Position numbers and translations under genes: made by a program. The notes below the pieces were generated by a model. The model worked only from the letters and a program-made list of their open reading frames with translations. It was not told the DNA's origin and searched no databases. A stretch of 64,000 nt of DNA from Pedobacter segetis (GTDB taxonomy: Bacteria > Bacteroidota > Bacteroidia > Sphingobacteriales > Sphingobacteriaceae), in NCBI RefSeq assembly GCF_016623585.1, contig NZ_JAEHFY010000003.1:145880-209879 (forward strand), read 5' to 3'. This document shows, piece by piece, positions 53,720-62,660 of this stretch (position 1 is its first letter; every line of letters begins with the position of its first letter).

Positions 53720-54967
53720 ATGAAAAATAGCCTATATCTTATCATTTTAGTTTTATCAATATGCTCTTGTAAAACACTTAAACAAAGTGATAGGCAACTT
53801 CATCCTTCTTCTCCACCCACAATGGGCTGGGCAAGCTGGAACCATTTTCACATAAATATTAACGAAGAAATCATCAAATCGCAGGCAAATGCAATGGTTG
53901 ATCTTGGTTTGCGAGATATTGGGTACAAGTTTATAAATATTGATGATGGCTTTTATGGCGGCAGAGATTCTACCGGAAACATATTGATCAACAAACAAAA
54001 ATTTCCTAACGGGATGAAAGTGGTTTCGGATTACATCCATGCTAAAAAATTGATGGCCGGGATTTATACCGATGCGGGGATTAATACCTGTGGAAGTAAA
54101 GGGGCAAAAGATACATTGGGTGTTGGGATGGGTTTGTTTGGGCATGATGAACAAGATCTAAACCTTTACCTTAAAAAATGGAATTATGATTTTATTAAGA
54201 TTGATTGGTGCGGAGGGGTAAATGCAGGTTTGGATGATCAAATTAGATACACAGAGATTGGAAATAAAATCAGGCAAATTAAGCCTAGCGCAATCTACAA
54301 CGTTTGTAGATGGAAATTTCCTGGAAACTGGGTTACACAAGTGGCAGATTCTTGGAGGATTTCTGGGGATATAGCTAACAATTTCAAATCGGTACTTAAA
54401 ATTATTGATTTGAATGCAGATCTATGGAGATTTAGTACTTATGGCCATTATAATGATATGGATATGTTGCAGGTGGGCAGGGGAATGACTTATGACGAAG
54501 ATAAAACACATTTTTCTATGTGGTGCATGATGCAATCGCCGCTTTTGCTGGGTAACGATTTAACAAAAATGTCTAAGCAAACTTTAGAAATTATCTCTAA
54601 TAAAGAGCTGATTGATTTAGATCAAAGCAAATTTGTTTATCAGGCCAGGCGTTTAGTAGATGATGGAGATTTAGAAATTTGGGGCCGACCTTTATTTTCT
54701 ACCATGAGCGGTGAAGTTGCAGTAGCTTTATTAAATAGATCAGAAAAAGCGGAAAAAATAAGCTTGAATACCGACTCTATCGGTATCGACAATAAAAAAG
54801 GATATGTCATAAAAGATTTATGGACTAAAGAAAACTATCCTTCTTCATCCGCTAATGAAATCTCACGTGAGGTTCCTCCACACGGAATTGTGGTGCTTAA
54901 AATAAAGGGAACAGCGAAACCTTACAATAGATTTCAGTTTTCTGATGCTAAAATGCCAAAGAAATAG
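53720..54967 (+). CDS. GH27 family lipoprotein (alpha-galactosidase or beta-L-arabinopyranosidase)
   Basis: This 415-residue lipoprotein (lipobox SICSC, Cys at about 17) has a TIM barrel of GH27. PPTMGWASWNHF opens it, FINIDDGFYGG follows, the nucleophile is D162 in FIKIDWCGG, the acid/base D217 is in SWRISGDI, and MDMLQVG and QSPLLLGNDL close the barrel. A short beta-sandwich follows. GH27 enzymes cut terminal alpha-galactose or beta-L-arabinopyranose, both found in arabinogalactans. The aromatic after IDDG (usually Trp in IDDCW) is Phe and the Cys is absent, so specificity may differ. It lies 32 bases after the GH106 gene. Confidence 0.9.
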   Translation: MKNSLYLIILVLSICSCKTLKQSDRQLHPSSPPTMGWASWNHFHININEEIIKSQANAMVDLGLRDIGYKFINIDDGFYGGRDSTGNILINKQKFPNGMKVVSDYIHAKKLMAGIYTDAGINTCGSKGAKDTLGVGMGLFGHDEQDLNLYLKKWNYDFIKIDWCGGVNAGLDDQIRYTEIGNKIRQIKPSAIYNVCRWKFPGNWVTQVADSWRISGDIANNFKSVLKIIDLNADLWRFSTYGHYNDMDMLQVGRGMTYDEDKTHFSMWCMMQSPLLLGNDLTKMSKQTLEIISNKELIDLDQSKFVYQARRLVDDGDLEIWGRPLFSTMSGEVAVALLNRSEKAEKISLNTDSIGIDNKKGYVIKDLWTKENYPSSSANEISREVPPHGIVVLKIKGTAKPYNRFQFSDAKMPKK

Positions 54968-55741
54968 TTGTAGCTGTTCTCAAAATGTTCCGATAGGAAT
55001 TGTACTTTCGTTAAAAATCTATCTCTATTAACTGCAATCAATTATTCGGTTTTCTCACTCACCATTTAACTCACCACCGTATCAATCTCTTTTAGCTGTT
55101 ATTTGCTTTATATAAAAGTAAGCTTTTTAGTGGAAAATTCAAAGGACTATTCGTTATTAAATGCAGATAGTATTACTTTTTTGTATCCTTAATATTTACG
55201 TGATTAATCGATAATAAATTCCACCTTCTACTGAGGAATTCCTTGTTTAAGTTAGAGAGAATTTGACATAGGCTATGCAGTTTCTTTTTTTAAAATTGTT
55301 TCATACAAAAAAGTAACTTTTTACTCTTAATTTTTCTTTTCCTGAATTAGCATTTCTAGACTACAAGATAGAAAGGCTAACATGTTATGTTATTGATCTC
55401 GTTTATTTTCAGAAATATGGGATGGGAAATTGAACTCGTATTTAAGTACAGTACAGTTTAGGATTCTTAAGGATAAGGATGATTTGCCAAAATTTCGGAG
55501 AACTATAATTTCGTAATAAGTCTTTTAAAACAGTAAAGAGTTCGGAGGTATAATATCTTATATTCAAATCCGAAAATATTTAGTTGTGAAAAATCGCAGA
55601 ACATAAATTGCTTACCAATATACATTTCATATCCAATAAGCTTTTCTTGAATCTGGTTATCAATTTTAAAAGCAGATGAACTAACTATTCAAACTTCAAT
55701 ATGCTTGGTGATTTTTAAACGAATATAAAAATGAAACATTT

Positions 55742-55774
55742 TGGGAACACTCCCATAATTTGGGAACATTCCCA
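55742..55774. promoter_or_regulatory. Paired palindromic operators upstream of the second SusC
   Basis: TGGGAACACTCCCA (55742-55755) and TGGGAACATTCCCA (55761-55774) have TGGGA/TCCCA arms and centres 19 bp apart. The same pair, with the same spacing, precedes the MFS gene. This fits a dimeric regulator of the LacI or GntR type binding two adjacent helical turns; the protein is not encoded in the window. Confidence 0.75.
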
Positions 55775-55821
55775 GTAAAAAAAACATAACCCGTTCTTAA
55801 TAATATCCGTGTAGTAGAGGC

Positions 55822-55829
55822 TAAATTTA
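55822..55829 (+). promoter_or_regulatory. Candidate -7 box for the second SusC operon
   Basis: TAAATTTA differs from TAnnTTTG only at the last base and lies 48 bp after the end of the operator pair, close to the 46 bp seen at the MFS gene. Confidence 0.45.
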
Positions 55830-55968
55830 TTCAATAACCAAGCTATTGATCTAATAGAACCTTTTTATGATTAATTCATTTATTGTTTCGGGTTTTAACG
55901 ATTCGTCTTAAATATTTATAAGAATAAAAAACTATATAAATAAAATTAAACCAATTAAACGAATTATT

Positions 55969-58900
55969 ATGTATATGAAAAAGCTTACTCTTTTATCAAT
56001 ATTTTTTATGATAACAGTAGTTGCCTTTGCTCAAAAGAACACAGTTGTTTCTGGTGTTGTAAAATCTATTGATGGAGAAGTATTGCCAGGGGCAACAATC
56101 TCCTCACAACTACTGAAATTGAAAACTATTACCAATGTTAAAGGCGAGTTTGAAATTAAGACCACTCTAGATGATGTTTTAGAAGTTACCTATTTAGGTT
56201 TTAAAACCCAATTTTTTCCTTTAGCTGGTAAGAATAAAGTTATTATCGAACTAAAATCCGCAGACAATAGCTTAGAGCAGGTTATTGTTGTCGGTTATGG
56301 CACTCAGAAAAAGAAGGATTTAACTGGGGCTGTTTCCAATATAAGTGGGGATTTGGTTTCTGATAGAAAAGCTACGCAAGTGTCTCAAGCATTGCAGGGT
56401 GCAGTCGCTGGTGTAACGGTTACCCGAAGCTCGGGAGCCCCAGGAGCAACTGGGACGGTTCTTGTAAGAGGAGTCACTTCTCTCGGTAGTACAAGTCCAT
56501 TGGTGTTGATAGATGGAACTCCAGGAAGTATTGATGATGTAAATCCCGACGATATCGCAGATATTTCGGTATTAAAAGATGCAGCTTCTTCGGCAATTTA
56601 TGGATCCAGAGCGGCTGCAGGTGTAATTCTGATCACCACGAAAAGGGCAAAAGAAGGTGTAGCTAAATTTAGCTATAATTCAGACTTTGGCTGGCAAACG
56701 CCTTCCGTACAGCCTAAATTTGCTGATGTTCAAACCTATATGCGTTTATATAATGAGCTTTTAGTCAATGACGGCACTTCTCCTCAATTTTCAGAAGATT
56801 ACATAAACAAATATCTTGAAAACAACAAACTGGATCCGGATTCATATCCGAATACCGATTGGCTGAATTCATTTTTGAAAACATCTGCATTCCAGCAAAG
56901 ACACTTTTTGGATTTTTCTATTGGTTCAGAAAAAATCAAGTCTCAAGCGTCTTTTGGTTACATAAGTCAAGACGCATTATCTCCCAATCAAAACTATGAA
57001 AGATTAACTTTTAGGGTAAACAATGATTTTGAGTTATCTTCAAAATTAAAGGGCTTATTTGACGTAAATTTTAAACGCTCTTTAAAACATTCACCGTATG
57101 GCACAGGAGATAATTCATACTTTTATACCGCAACACAACTTCCTCCTTTATATGGAGATTACTACTCAGACGGTCGATATGCAGAAGGAAAAGGTGGTGC
57201 AAACCCCGTGGCAAATGCAAGAGAAGATGGTTATTCAAATGCTAAATACAATAATCTTTCTGGCAGGATCGGTTTAGTATTTAATCCATTAAAAGAATTA
57301 ACTTTTACGGGTATCGTTTCTCCTGAGTTAGATTTTGCAAGACTTACGGACTGGCAACGGATAGGAAATTTTACCGCTAAAAATGATCCTACGGTTGTAA
57401 CATTTAGGAGTGGAACAGTTAATTCCTTAAAAGAAAACTCTGATAATTCTACAACTTTAAATCTCCAATTTTTAGCTAATTATGATAGGGTTATTAAAAA
57501 AGACCATACCATTAATTTTTTGCTGGGATTTGAAAATAACACCTATAATCAAGAAAATTTTACTGCCTATAGAGATGGATTTATTTTTCCTAATTATACA
57601 GTATTAGATGCCGGAGCTACCGCAGCTCAAGCAACTAGTGGCAATGGATCCCAAACGGCTTTAAGATCTTTTTTTGGAAGAGCAATGTATAATTATAAGG
57701 GAAAATATTTAATACAATCTAACGCTAGGATAGATGGCTCCTCACGTTTTGATAGAGATTACAGATGGGGTTTTTTTCCATCTATAGCAGGAGGTTGGGT
57801 GATTTCGGAAGAGCCTTTCTCAAAGAAACTTTTAAAGGATAACTATCTAAAGGTTAGAGCCTCTTGGGGACGGCTAGGTAACCAAAATATTGGTAATTAC
57901 CCCTACATTTCTCAAGTTTCGTTAGGAAACAATTTATTTTATGATGGAAATAGCATAGTTCCTTTAGTTAGTGGCGGTATATCAGACTATGCGGTAAAAG
58001 ATATTACTTGGGAAACCACTGAGTCTGCTGATTATGGTTTGGATCTAATTACTTTGAGAAACCGGCTTGAACTGAACTTTGATTATTACAACAAGCATAC
58101 TTATAACTTACTTTACAAACTGCCTGTTCCTCTATTTACAGGTTTAACAGCTCCATTTCAAAACGCCGCTGAAATGAAGACTAAAGGATTCGATTTAAAT
58201 ATTAGCTGGAGAGATAAGATAAATGAATTCCATTATTCTATTGGCGCAAATTTATCTGACAGTAAATCTAATGTAACTAATTTAAAAGGAACCTCAACAT
58301 TGGGTACTAAAGCGTTACTGGAAAATCAAGAATACAATGTATGGTACGGATACAAATCTCTAGGGCTTTTTCAGTCACAGAGTGAAATTGCATCCTCAGC
58401 GTTGCTAACAGGTAAGGAGCAACCAGGTGATATGAAATATCAAGATATTGATGGAGACGGTAAAATTACGGCAGATAAGGACAGAGTGCCTTTAGGTGGT
58501 TCGTTGCCACGTTATACTTATGGTGGTTTTATAGAAATGAGTTACAAAAATTTTGATTTTAATACTAGTTTCCAAGGAATAGGAAAACAGATAAACAGAT
58601 TAAGTGGAATTATTGTACAACCCTTTGTTGAGAACTTCGGAAATGTTTCTAACTATATCGTCAATAACTATTGGACACCACAAAATACAACAGCACACTA
58701 TCCTCGATTAACCTATAAAAATGACAACAGTGTAAATTATGTAGTATCTGATTATTGGTTAACGAGTGGAGCATACTTTAGAGTTAAAAATATGACCCTA
58801 GGATATACACTTCCAAAAGATATTGTAAAAAAAGCTGGAATAGCTAACTTAAGAGTCTATTTGTCAGGTACAGATTTACTATTAATCAGTAAATATCCTA

Positions 58901-58980
58901 AAGGTTGGGATGTAGAATCCCCTTCAAGTGGTTATCCTATTACAACTACTTATTATTTAGGTGTCAATGTTCAATTTTAA
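55969..58980 (+). CDS. SusC/RagA family TonB-dependent transporter (second pair)
   Basis: This is a 1003-residue outer-membrane oligosaccharide importer. A signal peptide (to VVAFAQ) leads into a carboxypeptidase-regulatory-like domain (VSGVVKSIDGEVLPGATISS). The canonical SusC motif EQVIVVGYGTQKKKDLTGAVSNIS is followed by plug blocks VLVRGVTSLGSTSPLVLIDGTPG and SVLKDAASSAIYGSRAAAGVILITTKR, and by a barrel ending TTYYLGVNVQF. It is distinct in sequence from the SusC at 41141 and so probably takes a different oligosaccharide. The start may be 55969 or the ATG 6 bases later. It is under the palindrome-pair promoter. Confidence 0.95.
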   Translation: MYMKKLTLLSIFFMITVVAFAQKNTVVSGVVKSIDGEVLPGATISSQLLKLKTITNVKGEFEIKTTLDDVLEVTYLGFKTQFFPLAGKNKVIIELKSADNSLEQVIVVGYGTQKKKDLTGAVSNISGDLVSDRKATQVSQALQGAVAGVTVTRSSGAPGATGTVLVRGVTSLGSTSPLVLIDGTPGSIDDVNPDDIADISVLKDAASSAIYGSRAAAGVILITTKRAKEGVAKFSYNSDFGWQTPSVQPKFADVQTYMRLYNELLVNDGTSPQFSEDYINKYLENNKLDPDSYPNTDWLNSFLKTSAFQQRHFLDFSIGSEKIKSQASFGYISQDALSPNQNYERLTFRVNNDFELSSKLKGLFDVNFKRSLKHSPYGTGDNSYFYTATQLPPLYGDYYSDGRYAEGKGGANPVANAREDGYSNAKYNNLSGRIGLVFNPLKELTFTGIVSPELDFARLTDWQRIGNFTAKNDPTVVTFRSGTVNSLKENSDNSTTLNLQFLANYDRVIKKDHTINFLLGFENNTYNQENFTAYRDGFIFPNYTVLDAGATAAQATSGNGSQTALRSFFGRAMYNYKGKYLIQSNARIDGSSRFDRDYRWGFFPSIAGGWVISEEPFSKKLLKDNYLKVRASWGRLGNQNIGNYPYISQVSLGNNLFYDGNSIVPLVSGGISDYAVKDITWETTESADYGLDLITLRNRLELNFDYYNKHTYNLLYKLPVPLFTGLTAPFQNAAEMKTKGFDLNISWRDKINEFHYSIGANLSDSKSNVTNLKGTSTLGTKALLENQEYNVWYGYKSLGLFQSQSEIASSALLTGKEQPGDMKYQDIDGDGKITADKDRVPLGGSLPRYTYGGFIEMSYKNFDFNTSFQGIGKQINRLSGIIVQPFVENFGNVSNYIVNNYWTPQNTTAHYPRLTYKNDNSVNYVVSDYWLTSGAYFRVKNMTLGYTLPKDIVKKAGIANLRVYLSGTDLLLISKYPKGWDVESPSSGYPITTTYYLGVNVQF

Positions 58981-58991
58981 TCTTAGCGATA

Positions 58992-60644
58992 ATGAAAAAG
59001 CAAATTATATTACTTTTAACAGTAATTTTCATCAGTGCCTGCGAAAAGTCACTTGACAGATTTCCAATTGATAACCCTAGTTCCGCTACCTTTTTTTCTA
59101 CACAACAAGAAATGGAGCTGGCCGCAAATGGACTTTACAATATTTCTTATTTAAATGATGACAGTGAAACCTGGTCCGATAATATGTGGCAAAGAAGCGG
59201 CGGAGGTAATTTTATTATTCATGGAGCATCGGATTCGCAAACGTCTTTTTTCTCTGATACCTGGACCAATTCATATAAAGCGATCTATCGGTCCAATGCT
59301 ATTTTGGAAAATTTAAATAAGCCCACTAGTTTTGATCCAGCGGTAAAATCCAGAATTGAAGGTGAGGCAAGATTTATCAGAGGATATAATTATTGTCAGT
59401 TAGCTATCCATTTTGGTAATGTACCTTTGATTACAACATCGCTAAGTATTGAAGAAGCCAAGAATGTAATGCAAAATACAAGGGCAGAAGTTTTGAAATT
59501 TGCTTTTGATGATTTGGATAAGGCTGCTGATTTATTGCCGAAAAATTATCCTACTGGTATTAAAAGATTTACAAAAGGTGCTGCTTTGGCAATTAAAGCA
59601 AGGTTTGCGCTTTACGATCAGCAATACGATGTTGCAGAAATAGCAACCAAGGCTGTAATGGATTTAAATATTTATAACCTTTATCCGTCTTATCGAGATT
59701 TGTTTTTAAAGGCTGGAGAAACTAGTTCCGAAATAATTTTAAGCTTGCCTCGGTCTGCGGCTTACAATGTTGATTATGATATACAATATACGATTTCGCG
59801 TAATGCGGGTGGTTATGCTTCAAACATACCAACTCTAGCATTAATAGATAGTTATGAGTGTACGGACGGTAAAACAATAGATAAGTCACCATTGTATAAC
59901 CCTAAAGACCCTTTCACTAATAGAGACCCCAGACTAAAAGCTACTATTGTAATGCCAGGAGACAAATGGCTTGGGTATATTTTTCAGAACAATCCAGACA
60001 TAAAAACGGTCCTTAATTACAACACAAATAAACTTGTCAATAATAATGATAATAATACTGTAAACCTATTCGCGAGTTATACTGGCTACTTATTTAAGAA
60101 ATTTATTAGTGATGATATTGCCTTAGATTACAAAAATGTTGATTTAGACAAAATTTATGTGAGATATGCCGATATATTACTCATGTATGCTGAGGCTAAA
60201 ATTGAACAGAATAAGATTGATGCGTCGGTACTTGCGACTATTAATATGGTGCGGGCGAGGGCTTACCAAGTTAATCCTAGTCAGGTCTCACTTTATCCTG
60301 CAGTGACTACAACAGATCAGACAGTTTTGAGAAAGATATTAAGAAGAGAAAGAAGAGTTGAGTTTGTTTATGAAGGTTTAAGATACAGAGATATTTTAAG
60401 GTGGAAGTTGGCCCCAAAAGTATTTAATAGAACCATCTACGGATATCCTCTTGATAAGTCTGACTGGCCATTTGTGCAGACGCCAGTTTTTGATGATGAT
60501 GATATACCTAGTTATTCTTCTTTTGGTAGTAAGCTTCGAGTATTGGACGTAACCTCTTTTGATATTAATAAACATTATATATGGCCTATCCCGTACGGAG
60601 AGTTGATTTTGGATAAAAATTTGAAACAAGCTGATAATTGGTGA
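58992..60644 (+). CDS. SusD/RagB family glycan-binding lipoprotein (second pair)
   Basis: This 550-residue surface lipoprotein (lipobox FISAC, Cys at about 17) is of normal SusD length. NPSSATFFSTQQEMELAANGLYNI, GEARFIRGYNYCQLAIHFGNVPLI, KGAALAIKARFALYDQQYDVAEIATKAV, VRYADILLMYAEAKIEQNK, INMVRARAY and LRRERRVEFVYEGLRYRDILRW are all typical. The frame runs upstream into susC (58905), but the ATG at 58992 gives the lipoprotein signal and lies 11 bases after the susC stop. Confidence 0.94.
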   Translation: MKKQIILLLTVIFISACEKSLDRFPIDNPSSATFFSTQQEMELAANGLYNISYLNDDSETWSDNMWQRSGGGNFIIHGASDSQTSFFSDTWTNSYKAIYRSNAILENLNKPTSFDPAVKSRIEGEARFIRGYNYCQLAIHFGNVPLITTSLSIEEAKNVMQNTRAEVLKFAFDDLDKAADLLPKNYPTGIKRFTKGAALAIKARFALYDQQYDVAEIATKAVMDLNIYNLYPSYRDLFLKAGETSSEIILSLPRSAAYNVDYDIQYTISRNAGGYASNIPTLALIDSYECTDGKTIDKSPLYNPKDPFTNRDPRLKATIVMPGDKWLGYIFQNNPDIKTVLNYNTNKLVNNNDNNTVNLFASYTGYLFKKFISDDIALDYKNVDLDKIYVRYADILLMYAEAKIEQNKIDASVLATINMVRARAYQVNPSQVSLYPAVTTTDQTVLRKILRRERRVEFVYEGLRYRDILRWKLAPKVFNRTIYGYPLDKSDWPFVQTPVFDDDDIPSYSSFGSKLRVLDVTSFDINKHYIWPIPYGELILDKNLKQADNW

Positions 60645-60667
60645 TTTAATGTAATACTTTTTAAAAG

Positions 60668-60700
60668 GGCTGTCTCAAATTACAATTCGAGGCAGCCTTT
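60668..60700 (+). terminator. Hairpin after the second susD
   Basis: GGCTGTCTC (60668-60676) pairs with GAGGCAGCC (60689-60697), with one G-T wobble, followed by three T. Confidence 0.65.
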
Positions 60701-60760
60701 ATGGTTTGCAGGTTTAAATATTTTTTTCATCTAATCAATGAGCTAGTTTTCCGTACTTGT

Positions 60761-60793
60761 TGGGAACATTCCCGTTTATTGGGAGTGCTCCCA
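60761..60793. promoter_or_regulatory. Paired palindromic operators upstream of the MFS gene
   Basis: TGGGAACATTCCCG (60761-60774) and TGGGAGTGCTCCCA (60780-60793) again have centres 19 bp apart. The second site has a different core (GTGC) but the same arms, which points to arm-specific recognition. Confidence 0.75.
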
Positions 60794-60838
60794 TAGTCGC
60801 ATATTGTAAAGTTTAAATTTTTTTACTTCTTCTTTCTT

Positions 60839-60846
60839 TAAATTTG
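60839..60846 (+). promoter_or_regulatory. -7 box for the MFS gene
   Basis: TAAATTTG matches TAnnTTTG exactly, 46 bp after the operator pair and about 170 bp before the start codon. Confidence 0.5.
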
Positions 60847-61017
60847 AAAGCCGTTATGAACATTGTAACTTGATTACGTCTTGATTTTTCGTTGTATGTT
60901 ATTTAACAATTATCTAATTTTCATTTAGACTGAGGTGTTGATGGCAGACCCTAAATCTAAATGCAGAAAAAGTTTAAAATAATTTAAAGGCGATAATAAT
61001 TAAAAAACCAAATTAGT

Positions 61018-62409
61018 ATGAAAATTAAAGGAATGAGATGGTGGATTGTAGTTTTACTTTTTCTTGCCGCTGTGCTGAACTATATCGATAGGCAGACGCT
61101 TTCTGCTTTAGCTCCCACTATACAGGTAGATTTAAAGATGGACGATAACGACTATGCAAATGTTATTAATATATTCTTAATTGCCTATACGATAGCATAC
61201 CTAATTTCTGGACGTATTGCAGACAAAATTGGAACTAGGGCCGGTATGTTTGTCTTTGTGGCTTGGTGGTCTATCGCAAATATGCTTACTGCGGCAGCTA
61301 GAGGCGTAACCTCACTTAGCATTTATAGATTTATGCTGGGACTTGGAGAGGCTGGTATTTGGCCTGCTGCAAGTAAGGCGGTGTCAGAATGGTTTCCGGC
61401 TAAAGAAAGAGGTGTTGCAATAGGTCTGTATACGATGGGAGCTACACTCGGAGCGACCATTGCGCCTTATTTAGTTATCCCGCTTGCTACTCATACTTAT
61501 TCGAAAACCATACCTATAATTACAAATATTTTGGGACCGGGTACTGGCTGGCGACTTGCTTTTATCATCACAGGATTTGCGGGTTTATTATGGTTGATTC
61601 CTTGGATAATTACCTACCGTAGGCCAGATAACAGTAAGCTGATTACTGCTTCAGAGCTTGAAATGCTAAAAGATTCAGAAGTTAAAGAAAATCCAAATCA
61701 TTCGGATGATAGAAATACTTGGTCCTGGAAGCAGATATTGCTATTCAGGGGAACTTGGTTATTACTCGTCGGTCGGTTGATTACAGATCCGGTTTGGTAT
61801 TTTTACCAGTTTTGGTTTCCAAAATATTTAGCTACCGATAGGGGACTGAATCAGGAAGAGTTAAAGATAACCTGGATTATTTACGCGGCAGCTGGGATAG
61901 GTAGTTTGTTGGGAGGAGTACTTTCTGGGGCTATTATAAAAAGAGGTGCAACGCCTGAAAGCAGTAGAATGTGGATTATGTTGGGTTGTGCCTTCCTTAT
62001 GCCGTTATCTCCTTTTATTGCAAGTGTTACAGGGTTAAGTTTTTCTATGGTTCTAACCTTTTGTACAGTTTTAGCCTCCTTGGCATGGCTTACAAATATA
62101 AGCTCTTTGGTTGTGGATGTAGTGCCAAAACATTCTTTGGGTACTGTTTTTAGCGTGGTAGCTGCAGGGAGTACAGTTGGTGGAATTATTATGAACATGA
62201 TTGTGGCTGCAATGGTTACACAAAGCGCTAAGGTACAAGGCGGCGGATTTTTAGATCACGGATTTCATTTTATGTTTGATCCGTTGTTGAATTTGGTAAG
62301 TGGACACGGTTATGCTCAATGGTTTTTGATCATGGCTTTTTTGCATCCAATAGCCTGGTTGATTTTGAAATTTGGTGGAATACAACGATTATCTTCAGCT
62401 AAATCATAA
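61018..62409 (+). CDS. MFS transporter, hexuronate (ExuT-like) family
   Basis: This 463-residue inner-membrane permease has 12 predicted helices and belongs to the anion:cation symporter family, which takes up hexuronates such as glucuronate and galacturonate. It begins MRWWIVVLLFLAAVLNYIDRQTLSALAPTIQ, the signature first helix, and has ISGRIADKIGTRAG in loop 2-3 and RFMLGLGEAGIWPAASKAVSEWFPAKERGVAIGLYTMGATLG. Located beside lyases and a rhamnosidase, it probably imports uronate released by them. A decayed fragment of an identical or close gene lies just downstream. Confidence 0.9.
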   Translation: MKIKGMRWWIVVLLFLAAVLNYIDRQTLSALAPTIQVDLKMDDNDYANVINIFLIAYTIAYLISGRIADKIGTRAGMFVFVAWWSIANMLTAAARGVTSLSIYRFMLGLGEAGIWPAASKAVSEWFPAKERGVAIGLYTMGATLGATIAPYLVIPLATHTYSKTIPIITNILGPGTGWRLAFIITGFAGLLWLIPWIITYRRPDNSKLITASELEMLKDSEVKENPNHSDDRNTWSWKQILLFRGTWLLLVGRLITDPVWYFYQFWFPKYLATDRGLNQEELKITWIIYAAAGIGSLLGGVLSGAIIKRGATPESSRMWIMLGCAFLMPLSPFIASVTGLSFSMVLTFCTVLASLAWLTNISSLVVDVVPKHSLGTVFSVVAAGSTVGGIIMNMIVAAMVTQSAKVQGGGFLDHGFHFMFDPLLNLVSGHGYAQWFLIMAFLHPIAWLILKFGGIQRLSSAKS

Positions 62410-62477
62410 TTGAAATTTCCTCTAAAAAACATGTATATGAAAACCTAATTTATTTAATAGTAGGGCATGAAGATGAG

Positions 62478-62584
62478 GTTACTTATTCTTAATAGCTTGT
62501 ATGATAGTCTACTAATCTCTGGATCTATAGTAGATAAAATTGGAACCAGAGCCTTATATTTTTTTCTGGCCTATCGCAAATACT
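62478..62584 (+). pseudogene. Decayed fragment of an MFS transporter gene
   Basis: About 107 bases align with 61165-61284 of the adjacent MFS gene, including TCTTAAT-GC, GATAG, CTAAT-TCTGG, AAAATTGGAAC and CTATCGCAAATA in order. The translated core reads LISGSIVDKIGTRA against LISGRIADKIGTRA. Small gaps break the frame, so it is a relic of a second copy or of a partial duplication. Confidence 0.75.
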
Positions 62585-62628
62585 TTCGACCCTTCACCTA
62601 GCTAAAATAGGTGCTGTCTATTTTTTAA

Positions 62629-62636
62629 TAAATTTG
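62629..62636 (+). promoter_or_regulatory. Candidate -7 box for the esterase gene
   Basis: TAAATTTG fits TAnnTTTG and lies 25 bases before the esterase ATG. TGTCTATT occurs at 62615-62622 just upstream, but closer to the -7 box than in the GH43 promoters. Confidence 0.4.
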
Positions 62637-62660
62637 AAACTAAAATTAATTTAAGTTTTT

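Larger units (their letters stand above)
54968..55968. other. Long spacer upstream of the second SusC, with operators
   Basis: These 1001 AT-rich bases hold no convincing gene. The first ~770 bases show no recognisable structure and may be decayed sequence. The last part contains the palindrome pair (55742-55774) and a -7-like box at 55822. Confidence 0.55.
60645..61017. other. Spacer between the second susD and the MFS gene
   Basis: These 373 bases contain a hairpin for susCD, the second palindrome pair and a -7 box, each listed separately. No gene is visible. Confidence 0.6.
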
